From: Nitzschia sp. DOCU1
Lineage: Eukaryota; Bacillariophyta; Bacillariophyceae; Bacillariales; Bacillariaceae
Length of the DNA: 64,000 nt
Direction: 5' to 3'
Assembly: GCA_951394045.1 (NCBI GenBank)
Contig: OX595999.1
Span: forward strand, 496,001-560,000
The translations under genes and the position numbers were made by a program. Below, one piece after another: positions 20,136 through 28,800 of this stretch. Below the pieces are notes generated by a model, which ran no database searches, had not been told where the DNA came from, and worked only from the letters and a program-made list of their open reading frames with translations. Numbering within the stretch: the first letter of the stretch is position 1; each line of letters begins with the position of its first letter.

Positions 20136-22238
20136 TTGTTCTTCGCCGTAGTATTCTTCTTCTTCTTCGCCAACCATTCCCCAAAGGAGTGGGAAGTGGA
20201 TGGACCTGAACTCCGTCGTAGGCGTGCTACATATCTTGTCCATTCTTCCTTCCCAATTGTCTATCATTGGAGGGAGAGCACATATTGGGAATGTCATCCC
20301 GTTCCAGGCACCGACGCTACCTTTTCTCCTATCCGCAGTACCGATTGGACTCCTCAAACGCCATGTTCTCCCGTGAGTATACGATTTTCCGCTGAACAGC
20401 ACTTGACAATTCAGTGGCCACTCCTTCCGTTTGTTCCACCTCCTGTACCCCGAGTATTTTACCTTTCTTTCCGCGATTATCTGCGCACCCTGCCCGAATG
20501 GGAACAACACATTTTGGAACACATTGACTTTCTCTACAGCCCGGATGAAATTATGGACTTCTTACACTACGAGACGGAACCAAATGAACGTGTTCTGCAA
20601 GTGTCTGATGGATCGGAGGACACCGTCATGAGCTTTGGTTGGGTGCTTGGAATGGACGATGGAGAGATACTTGTGGAAAATTTTGGACCCGCTTTTGGCT
20701 CCCCCTCCTCCTTCCGTGCCGAGGGCTGGGGAACATTATCTGGAGGACGCTTCTACTTTCATTTGGAACGCTACACTGGACGATCGCTACCGTCTCATCT
20801 TCGTTACCAGAATTATTCCGACAACCAAGGCTTAATCACACGCCTCACCAAACGCCAGGAATACGAAGTTGTATACGCCAACTCTACGTTAGATTCGGAC
20901 TGGGACCTGACGGAAGAAATCCATTCAGTTTTCCGATACCTCAAGCTGCGGAATCACCAATTTCTGTGGGTGAAAGGCCACCAAGATGACGGCCCATCCG
21001 ACAATGAGCTAACTATTCAAGCCGAGTATAATATCCGAGCTGATGAATTGGCGGAAGAATACCGGTTGCAAAATCCTGAGCCACAGTTCCAATCTCCACT
21101 GCTCCCATCCGAGCGTTGCCAACTTCGCATTAACAACCGCAGTTGCCAAAGTCACCACATCCGGGAGATTAGACGAGCGGCCGCAGAACCACCACTTTTT
21201 GCTTATCTCCAAGAACGACACGGATGGACCCCAGAGGCTCTCGACGACATCGATTGGGAAGTGTTCCGTCATGCTGCTTCCAACTACAAAGCCACTGATA
21301 ACCACCTCTTGAAACTTGTTCATGGTAAACTTCCGACACGAAAAGAAAAGTCATACTCCATGCCTCACATCTCCCCACTGTGCCGTTATTGCGAGTCCAC
21401 GGATGAAACTTTTGACCACCTCCTGCAGTGTGAAAATCCGGTATCCCGCAAATGTCGCACCACACTTTTGTCCTCCATCCGACGCTATTGTTCTCGCCAC
21501 AAGATCACCCGACATTTTGGAAACTCCTTCGCTTCCGCTGTGGAGGATTGGCTGAAGTCTCGACCCCCCTTGCAACATTCTCCCGTTCCTGCATCGGTTC
21601 ATCGTTGCATTGGGTGTCAATCCCAACTTGGCTGGAAATTCCTGCTTCGTGGCTTCCTCAGCAAAGCGTGGCGCAAACTCCTACTATCAGATCTCCATTC
21701 TTTCCAGCCCAATCGAGATCTCAAACCTGTCGAGGTTCTTTCAGGTCTCCTACGCACCATATGGAAAGCGCAAAGCGATTTTTGGCTCTCTCACCTCGAT
21801 TCCATCCACCGCCCCGCCCTTGCTGCTCATGAACCCAATCTTCCAGAAAAAGTGATTGAATACCAGGCCAAGATCCGCCTCTTACATGACCAAAAAGACA
21901 GATGCATGTTCGCTCACCGTGACCATTATTTCTTTGATGACCCCGAACACTTTATCTCCACTGCCTCCCCTGCTGACCTACGAGCATACCTCCATAACTA
22001 CGAAGATTCCATCTACGCCAGTATCCGCGAAGCCCAGGAGATGCCTAAAATCCCCTCCTTGTTTACCTTTCCCGGCTTCTCTAGAACCCAGCCAACAGTT
22101 CGAACCCAGCCCCGACAAAAACCACTGACCCGGAATAGCGAGACCCCACAACATCACAGTCATAGCAGATGGCGACCCGGCCAAGTCGTGACGGACATGT
22201 TCCGCTCCTTCTTTTACCCTACCCCCACAAACCCCTAA
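20136..22238 (+). CDS. Antisense ORF inside the Ty3/gypsy element: RNase H domain plus zinc-binding region
   Basis: The frame is open for 700 codons on the strand opposite to gag and pol. No ATG occurs before 20553 (giving about 562 aa), so the start is uncertain. An RNase H fold is visible: VSDGSEDTVMSFGWVLG with the first acidic residue, PSSFRAEGWGTLSG with the Glu, DNQGLITRL with the next Asp, and FLWVKGHQDD...ADELAEEY near its end. A zinc-knuckle-like CRYCESTDETFDHLLQC follows, as in the zf-RVT region that trails reverse transcriptases of non-LTR elements. The tail (about 550-700) is unrecognised. No reverse transcriptase domain is present. It starts 34 bp from pol (head to head) and ends 90 bp from gag (tail to tail). 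It looks like a captured terminal part of another retroelement, kept open. Confidence 0.75.
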   Translation: MFFAVVFFFFFANHSPKEWEVDGPELRRRRATYLVHSSFPIVYHWRESTYWECHPVPGTDATFSPIRSTDWTPQTPCSPVSIRFSAEQHLTIQWPLLPFVPPPVPRVFYLSFRDYLRTLPEWEQHILEHIDFLYSPDEIMDFLHYETEPNERVLQVSDGSEDTVMSFGWVLGMDDGEILVENFGPAFGSPSSFRAEGWGTLSGGRFYFHLERYTGRSLPSHLRYQNYSDNQGLITRLTKRQEYEVVYANSTLDSDWDLTEEIHSVFRYLKLRNHQFLWVKGHQDDGPSDNELTIQAEYNIRADELAEEYRLQNPEPQFQSPLLPSERCQLRINNRSCQSHHIREIRRAAAEPPLFAYLQERHGWTPEALDDIDWEVFRHAASNYKATDNHLLKLVHGKLPTRKEKSYSMPHISPLCRYCESTDETFDHLLQCENPVSRKCRTTLLSSIRRYCSRHKITRHFGNSFASAVEDWLKSRPPLQHSPVPASVHRCIGCQSQLGWKFLLRGFLSKAWRKLLLSDLHSFQPNRDLKPVEVLSGLLRTIWKAQSDFWLSHLDSIHRPALAAHEPNLPEKVIEYQAKIRLLHDQKDRCMFAHRDHYFFDDPEHFISTASPADLRAYLHNYEDSIYASIREAQEMPKIPSLFTFPGFSRTQPTVRTQPRQKPLTRNSETPQHHSHSRWRPGQVVTDMFRSFFYPTPTNP

Positions 22239-22327
22239 TACCTCGCTTCCCTCCCGCCTCAACCCAATTCTGGTGCCACTTGCGGTGCCTCCAGTGGCCT
22301 CAGATGAGATGGAGTTCCCGTCAAAAT

Positions 22328-23566
22328 CTAGCCACTTAAATAAGATTTAAGATTGCATATTGCATATTCTTCTTCTTCGCCATACCCATCGGCAAAGTAA
22401 GCTCCTTGATCTGGAATTTCTTCTTGATAATCTTCATTTGGAGGATCGTTAGAACTCGCCAAATAATTGTCTTGACCCTGAATGTTTTCATTTGGGTGTT
22501 CTTCGTAACCGGCGCCATCATCCACATAGTGGGCGCCTTGAACAGCAACTTGTTGAAAACGACCACCACCACGGTTTCCGCCAAAACGTCCAGGGTAACC
22601 GGCAAAACGCCCCGGAGATTGACTAGAACCTTGTGATCCTGTCGACACACGAGATGGAGGGGTGTTCAAACGACGATATTGATTCGGAGGTGTAGCGTAT
22701 GCCACATTTCCTGGAGTTCCTTGATTTTGAGGGTAATTACCGCGGCCTTGATAACCGCCATAGTAACCACCTCTTCCTTGATAATTACCACGGTAGTAAC
22801 CACGACTTTGGAAGCCGCGTCCTTGATTTCCTTGATAGCGACCACGCCCACGGCCACCACGTGTATCATTGTTGTTGTTGCGAATGCGATTTTCAATTTC
22901 TTCCTGCTCCGCAAAGTAATCTACAATCGTCTCAAAAGACGACTGAAAGTTCAGGTTGCTCCGCGCAAAGCTGTCCTTCCAAGTCTGCCTCATCGCAGTA
23001 TGGAAGAGAAACTTGAGTGCGTTGTCATCGTAAGGCTTGTTCCCATTCGCCGAGGGAAACCACCTCATAAGGTTGTTCAAAAACATGTATCTTGCAGCCA
23101 GTTCCTTGCACGAAAGACGGAACGGCTTGGGCGTTGTATCCATATACAATTTCTGCTTCATTAGATCGGCGTTCCGGAGGAACTTCGAAATAAAATCCGC
23201 AATAGCTGCATTGAATGTCTCGAGGGTCTCTGTTTCTTGTAGAACTTTAACGACATCCCACTGATCGCGAATCGGGCCACCGAGGCATTCGCGAAACTTG
23301 GCAAACCTGAGCGGTCCATTCGTCAGGTTGAGTCGCCCGGCGCTTGCGACATCGTTGAATTCTTCAACGGTCCGAAGAATAAGCTCGATATTGAGCTTAT
23401 CGGCCATTGGAACTTCCATTTTACGTTTCTCACGAACCGGATTGGCTGCCGTGCCAATGTTCACCGTATGAACAACATGTGCATGCCTTATTTCTGCCAT
23501 TGTCAACTCCGATCGAAGCGGAATGACAGGCGCTCGAGTAGCCGCAGCAGTAGCCGAAGGATTCAT
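22328..23566 (-). CDS. Ty3/gypsy gag-like protein with RGG-rich tail
   Basis: 412 aa from the ATG at 23564-23566; the frame upstream has only a TTG. Residues about 40-250 are a helical capsid-like domain with conserved-looking blocks RFAKFRECLGGPIRDQWD and WFPSANGNKPYDDNALKFLF. The region after about 255 is packed with RG/GYQGRG repeats that should bind nucleic acid. No CCHC zinc knuckle is visible, so the RGG tail may replace it. The C-terminus is acidic. Position next to the 5' LTR supports gag. Confidence 0.8.
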   Translation of the reverse strand: MNPSATAAATRAPVIPLRSELTMAEIRHAHVVHTVNIGTAANPVREKRKMEVPMADKLNIELILRTVEEFNDVASAGRLNLTNGPLRFAKFRECLGGPIRDQWDVVKVLQETETLETFNAAIADFISKFLRNADLMKQKLYMDTTPKPFRLSCKELAARYMFLNNLMRWFPSANGNKPYDDNALKFLFHTAMRQTWKDSFARSNLNFQSSFETIVDYFAEQEEIENRIRNNNNDTRGGRGRGRYQGNQGRGFQSRGYYRGNYQGRGGYYGGYQGRGNYPQNQGTPGNVAYATPPNQYRRLNTPPSRVSTGSQGSSQSPGRFAGYPGRFGGNRGGGRFQQVAVQGAHYVDDGAGYEEHPNENIQGQDNYLASSNDPPNEDYQEEIPDQGAYFADGYGEEEEYAICNLKSYLSG

Positions 23567-23692
23567 GTGAGAAGTTAGACAAACTCGCAATAGAGAGAGG
23601 ATGGTAATAGCTTGACAGGTGAATCGATTTTTCGATTTTTCTTACGTAGGGGATAGTACAGATTGTACACGAACTTGCTTCTGAATTCAGAG

Positions 23693-23834
23693 TGAACTAC
23701 GCGTGTGAAGCAATCAACTATCCATTATTATGAGGGCTACGAGTAGGCATGGATGCCGACGAGCGATCTTGAATGAGGTTTGACATCCTCGTACGTCAGT
23801 CCAGAGGTGCGTAAGCCGAGGTGACGTAATCACA
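23693..23834 (-). repeat. 5' LTR of Ty3/gypsy element
   Basis: 142 bp, identical by eye to the other copy at 16649-16790. It precedes gag on the minus strand and so should carry the element promoter. Confidence 0.93.
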
Positions 23835-23929
23835 GCACATCAGTAGAGGAAAGCAATAGTAGTCCATTTCGCAAACGATAGCTGCTGTTAAAGTTACCGG
23901 GCTTCCTGAAGGCTTTCTTGGACCATGGT
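23835..23929. other. 95-bp spacer between the two retrotransposons, with left target duplication
   Basis: Host sequence between the Ty3/gypsy LTR and the copia LTR. Its last bases catggt are repeated after the right copia LTR, marking the target-site duplication (ATGGT at 23925-23929; a sixth base C is ambiguous). On the plus strand a frame is open from 23863 and would join, without the element, to the open frame after 30474. Confidence 0.75.
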
Positions 23930-24244
23930 TGTTCGATTAAGTCATAACGACTGAGTATTTGAGAGCCATTCGAGTGAATCGGCTGACAGGACTCATGTCG
24001 GGACCCACCCGGTGGACTCTGAGCGGGCCGGTCAAACGGCACATAGAGCGAAAATGCAGACGACACAACGGGTGGTCAGCGACGATCTAACGATAGTTCC
24101 TTCTACAAAAGGAAGTAATAGAGTAAGTGGAGGCTCTCCGGAGCCCCACAAAACACAACTTATAATTTGGCTTTAACAACGCTATTTTACTTTTATTACT
24201 ACTTCGCCCGATAGCCGAGCCTGAGAACTCGACTATTTGTACAC
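23930..24244 (+). repeat. 5' LTR of copia element
   Basis: 315 bp from TGTTCGATTAAG to TTTGTACAC, identical by eye to 30155-30469. Element ends may be one base shorter depending on whether the duplication is 5 or 6 bp. Confidence 0.94.
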
Positions 24245-24280
24245 GCTTCCTCTGCGCCAATAGACGAAGATAGATCTAAG

Positions 24281-25822
24281 ATGGCTCGAGCAGGTACTCG
24301 AGGTGCAACAGCGAGGAGAGCAGCAGCTCAGCCCGCAGCAGCCGCTGGAAATCCAGCGCCGCTGGCGGTTCAACCACCGGCGCAAGCACCACCGGTTGTC
24401 CAGCAGGTGCAACTACCACCGATGGTACAAGCACCGCAGGCGCAACCGGAGCCACAAGTCCAACCACCAGTCGTTGTTGCAGCTCCAGTAGCGGCGGTCA
24501 ATGCAGCAGCTCCGCCTGCAGCAAACGAACCAGCCGCGAACCAAGCGGCGGCAGCAACTGGCACGGCTGGCGTCAGATTCAGCTTGACTCCCGGGTTGTT
24601 GAAACCAGGAGTGCTGGACTATGACTCTAAACAAGGCATCTCCCACTACAACAACGCGATCAAGAAGCTCCAGGAGGAACTCTACGATGGAGGACCCGAC
24701 GGATTCTTCCAATTCTTGAAAGCGATTGCAGAGAGGGCCAACGAGTTTGGATGGGATGTTCCAGGAGGCATATTCTGGTACGTCCCAAGCCTGAACGAAC
24801 CGCCAGTAAACATCCTGGAGAACTACGGACGACTTAACATCCAGAAGATTTACATGGATGCCCAAGCGTGGATGTTCTCCCAGGGAAGAATGGCACAGGA
24901 CGATCGGATGCTATATGAGTGCATCCAAAACTCATTGACTGTGGGTGCGAAGGCAAAGCTCAACGTACATCGTCGAGCCTACACCTTCATGCAAGGAGAT
25001 CTCCGCATCCCTTGCGGAGTAGCTTATTTGAAGCTCCTCATTCGGGAATCCTACCTCGATACGCATGCAACGACCGGGATGATCAGGATGAAGCTAGGAA
25101 ACTTGGCTGCTCAGATGTCAGTCCTTGGCAACGACATATCCAAGTTCAACGCCTACGTCTACACCATGGTCGAAGCACTCTATGCGAGAGGAGAGAAGAC
25201 CGAAGACCTCCTCACCAACTTGTTCCAAGGTTACGCAGCTTGTACGGATACTACGTTCGTCAACTACATAGCCAACAAGCAAACTGAATGGGAGGAAGGG
25301 GTCGACATGAAGCCAGTCCACTTGATGAACTTGGCGCTGACCAAGTACAAGATCTTGAAGGAAAAGGAGATCTGGATGACTCCGACGAAGGAGCAAGAGA
25401 CGCTCATCGCCCTCGCAGCCAGGTTCAATACCCTCAAGAAGAAGTACGATGGTCGTGCTGCCGAGGGAACTACAAAGAAGAAAGGAGCGGTTTCGACCAA
25501 GAAGGGAAAGTTCCCCGAGCGACCGGAATGGATGGCCAAATCAATTGAGCCGACCGGCGACGCACTCAGGAAGTCCAAGACCCACAACGGAAAGCCGTGG
25601 TACTGGTGCGGCCCGACTACCGGAGGGAAATGTGGAGGCGTTTGGCGCTGCCACAAACCCGAGGAGTGTAAGGGAACCGCGTCGAAGGCCACCGGCAAGC
25701 GCCCCGCGAACGATCAAGGTGGCGGCGGCGGAAAGAAGGGAAACCAGGTAGTGATCAACGCAGTCCAAGTTGCATCGATGCAGGACAGCAACGATCTAAC
25801 CGGAGGGTATCAGAGCAACTGA
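24281..25822 (+). CDS. Copia (CoDi) gag
   Basis: 513 aa from the ATG at 24281, 36 bp after the LTR. Residues 1-95 are Ala/Pro/Gln-rich and disordered. A helical capsid-like region covers about 100-400. The tail is Lys/Gly-rich with a zinc-finger-like Cys/His cluster (WYWCGPTTGGKCGGVWRCHK...EECKG) that differs from the classical CCHC knuckle but fits diatom copia gags. It ends with a single UGA at 25820-25822. The frame stays open beyond it into pol. Confidence 0.9.
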   Translation: MARAGTRGATARRAAAQPAAAAGNPAPLAVQPPAQAPPVVQQVQLPPMVQAPQAQPEPQVQPPVVVAAPVAAVNAAAPPAANEPAANQAAAATGTAGVRFSLTPGLLKPGVLDYDSKQGISHYNNAIKKLQEELYDGGPDGFFQFLKAIAERANEFGWDVPGGIFWYVPSLNEPPVNILENYGRLNIQKIYMDAQAWMFSQGRMAQDDRMLYECIQNSLTVGAKAKLNVHRRAYTFMQGDLRIPCGVAYLKLLIRESYLDTHATTGMIRMKLGNLAAQMSVLGNDISKFNAYVYTMVEALYARGEKTEDLLTNLFQGYAACTDTTFVNYIANKQTEWEEGVDMKPVHLMNLALTKYKILKEKEIWMTPTKEQETLIALAARFNTLKKKYDGRAAEGTTKKKGAVSTKKGKFPERPEWMAKSIEPTGDALRKSKTHNGKPWYWCGPTTGGKCGGVWRCHKPEECKGTASKATGKRPANDQGGGGGKKGNQVVINAVQVASMQDSNDLTGGYQSN

Positions 25823-25825
25823 CGA
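25820..25825 (+). promoter_or_regulatory. Possible gag-pol stop-codon readthrough site
   Basis: Gag ends ...CAG AGC AAC TGA CGA GAA. The same frame then has no other stop until the end of pol at 30121. The first pol ATG (25856) is in this frame. UGA followed by C is generally a leaky stop context, so a gag-pol fusion by readthrough is plausible. Whether it happens is inference; reinitiation at 25856 is the alternative. Confidence 0.5.
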
Positions 25826-25855
25826 GAACGGGTTGGGCTCACTTACGTATTGAAA

Positions 25856-28800
25856 ATGTCGATGATGACTTTAAGACCACTCCTAATCATATTAGCGAAG
25901 TGGCTTATGTGTTACATTTACTCTATACTAGCGACCCTAACCCCTGATATTGCAAGTAGCGACGATCCCAACTACTACTATGTTCCCAAGTCCAAACGAT
26001 GGACTTGCGTGCGGGCGATTTTGGGAATTTTGATAGCCGGGATATTTTGTGTGAGCAGAAAGTTCGAGCCATACGAGACGACGTGGAAAGAACTCAAGAC
26101 CAGGTCTAAATACAGGGAGGCAATCGGTGCCATAAGTATCGATGAACCTATTTCCCTGAGTTGGAGAACTAACGGATCACTCGATATTTTCAATACAGTG
26201 GCCGAAAGGGAAACGAACTCAGAGGGAGAACCAATCCACGTAAACGTGGCTAAGTTCGACTGCGATTCGGCAGCCATCGGCATTGATAACAGATGCAGTG
26301 CGTGTATATCGCACGACATCAACGATTTCGATGGATCCGTAAAGAAGGTCAATCGCTCAATTAAGGGATTTGGAGGTGAAAGCAATTTCGACGTGTACCA
26401 AGGAACAATTGTGTGGCGTTGGTGTGATAATTTGGGCGCAGTGCACAAGTTTCGTATTCCAAACAGCTACTACATTCCGAAGGGACGGATGAGACTGCTA
26501 AGCCCCCAACACTGGGCGAAGACGCAGATAGGATCGCGCATGAAGAACGTCCTTGGAACCGGCGAGACGACGACTGCTACTACAACGAAATTATTTTGGA
26601 ACAATGGAAAGAATGAACTCGACGTCGCGATTGGAGAAAGAGACAACTGCGCAACGTTCTTTATGGCACCAGGATTCAACAAGTTCTCGGTGTTCTGCCA
26701 GACGTGCAACGTTGACTACGGCGAATCTATGGACGATCCCATCATGGCATGCGATACTCAAGTAGTAAGCGATGATGAGGATGACGACATCGATGCATCG
26801 CCGCCTCCCGAGCCACCAGCGCCTCCTAGGCAATGGTCAACTTGGTGGTCACGTATCACCGGATTGCCCATCACTCGAGAGAGGGCTGAGGCGGAGGAAA
26901 AGCAAGAACAAGAGGGCCCAACGTCGACCGCGTTCAACCTAGATGGACCAACGGCGGCGGGCGAGCAAAGGCCGGTGGTAATCGAAGAGGAAGAGGACAG
27001 GCAGCCTACAACAGCCGCCGCTCAACTACTCCGATATCACCAACGCTTCGGGCACATCAGCTTCGCCAAGCTACAAAATATGGCCAAGCAGAACATTCTC
27101 CCAAGGGCATTGGCCGACTGCGCCGTGCCAGCATGCAGCGCATGCCTATTCGCCAAGGCAACAAGAAGAAATTGGAGATCCAAGAGGAGACTCGATTGGA
27201 CCACCAAGAACCAAGCAACTAAACCAGGTGAAGTCGTGTCGGTGGACCAACTAGTGTCCCCGACGATGGGGCTGGTGGCACAAGGAACTGGAAGACTGAC
27301 GACTAAGCGCTACAAGTATGCTACAGTCTACGTCGACCAGTACTCCGGATTCTCATACGTTTATCTGCAGAAGACAGCAGATGCCGAAGAGACGATAGCA
27401 GGGAAGAAAGCCTTCGAGGCAATGGCATGGCAGCATGGCGTAAAGGTAAAATCTTACCACGCCGACAACGGAATATTTCGAGCTAATAAGTGGGTTGATG
27501 AATGCAGAAACAACCAGCAAGTCCTCACCTTCGCTGGAGTTAATGCTCATCATACCAATGGACTAGCCGAAAGAAGAATCAGGTCGCTCCAGGACCTGAC
27601 TCGCTCCCAACTGATTCATGCAAATCGACGATGGAAGATGGACGCGACGGTGAATTTATGGCCGTACGCCATAAGAATGGCAAACGATGCAATTAACGAA
27701 TCCCCTAATTTAAAATATAAGGAGGGACTTTCTCCGTTGCAGCTGTTTTCGAGTTCGACGGTGCAGACCCACACAAAGCACTGGATGCCTTTCGGGTGCC
27801 CGGTTTATGTGCTGGAGGATCAACTTCAGGGTGCCTCGCGCATCCACAATAAATGGGAGTACAGATCGAGAGTGGGCATATATCTCGGTCGTTCCCCAAA
27901 CCACGGGCGAAACATTGCCATGGTGCTTGACCGAGTAACTGGTCTCGTATCACCGCAATTTCACGTGGCGTTCGATCCGAGCTTCCGAACAGTTAAGGAA
28001 GACAGTTTCGATACCTCGTGGCAAATCAGAACGGGGTTCCTAAGTAAAGGAAACGATATCGGAAATAAGACGAAGAAACGCGCTACGTCCGAGACAATAT
28101 TTATAAGGAACAACGCTACGGAGCCAGAGGGAGACCAAGCTAGTGCACGAAAGAGTGCAAAGCGGTCAAAGACGTCAGCTACAGCGAGTAACGCTGGAAC
28201 CTCCCAAAGACAAGGGGAGAATCTCGAGATACCACCCGATGATAGCCAATCGGGAAACAACGAAACACAGCCACTAGTTGGCGACAGCATGGAACAAGAC
28301 GCCAGTCAAGGCCAATCTCCAAGCAAATCCCGAGCCGACGGGGACCAGCAGACTCTAACGCCGACGCAGAGAATCACGAACGTGATGGTGGCCGAACTAT
28401 CCAGGACCACTGCTGGGAATATAGACGGAGAAATTTACGTACTAGAGGCAATGTTTCCGGACTACGCCGGGAACGAAGAGATGGACCCACTACAAGTTTT
28501 CAAGGCAACTTCGGACCCGGATACGATGTACCTACATCAAGCTATGAAGCAACCGGACGCACCAGAGTTCAAGAAGGCAATGCAGAAGGAGTGGGACGAC
28601 CAGATCAACAACGGTAACTTCACCGTAATCCACCGATCGAAAGTTCGAGAGGGAGCGGCAGTACTACCAGCTGTGTGGCAGATGAAACGCAAGCGCGACA
28701 TCCGCACGCGCCATATTAAAAAGTATAAGGCGCGATTGAACATCGACGGTTCGCGCATGAAGTACGGCCAACACTATGACCAAACTTATGCGCCGGTCGC

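Larger units (their letters stand above)
16649..23834 (-). mobile_element. Ty3/gypsy-type LTR retrotransposon with an antisense RNase H ORF
   Basis: A 7186-bp element read on the minus strand. It runs LTR (23693-23834), gag (22328-23566), an antisense ORF on the plus strand (20136-22238), pol (17136-20102 plus a frameshifted end to 16834), polypurine tract, LTR (16649-16790). Pol order is protease, reverse transcriptase, RNase H, integrase, which is Ty3/gypsy and not copia. The two 142-bp LTRs look identical, so insertion is recent. I cannot see an unambiguous target-site duplication: the flanks are ...taatgca on the left and gcacatc... on the right. No match to a standard initiator-Met primer site is obvious next to the 5' LTR. 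Confidence 0.9.

Noticed and set aside
20130..20522. Minus-strand open frame opposite the antisense RNase H ORF
   Set aside because: It has no gag or pol features and ends before pol; it is a shadow of the plus-strand coding frame.
16640..23845. Target-site duplication for the Ty3/gypsy element
   Set aside because: Flanks atgca and gcaca do not match as direct repeats; the overlap of gca is too short to claim.
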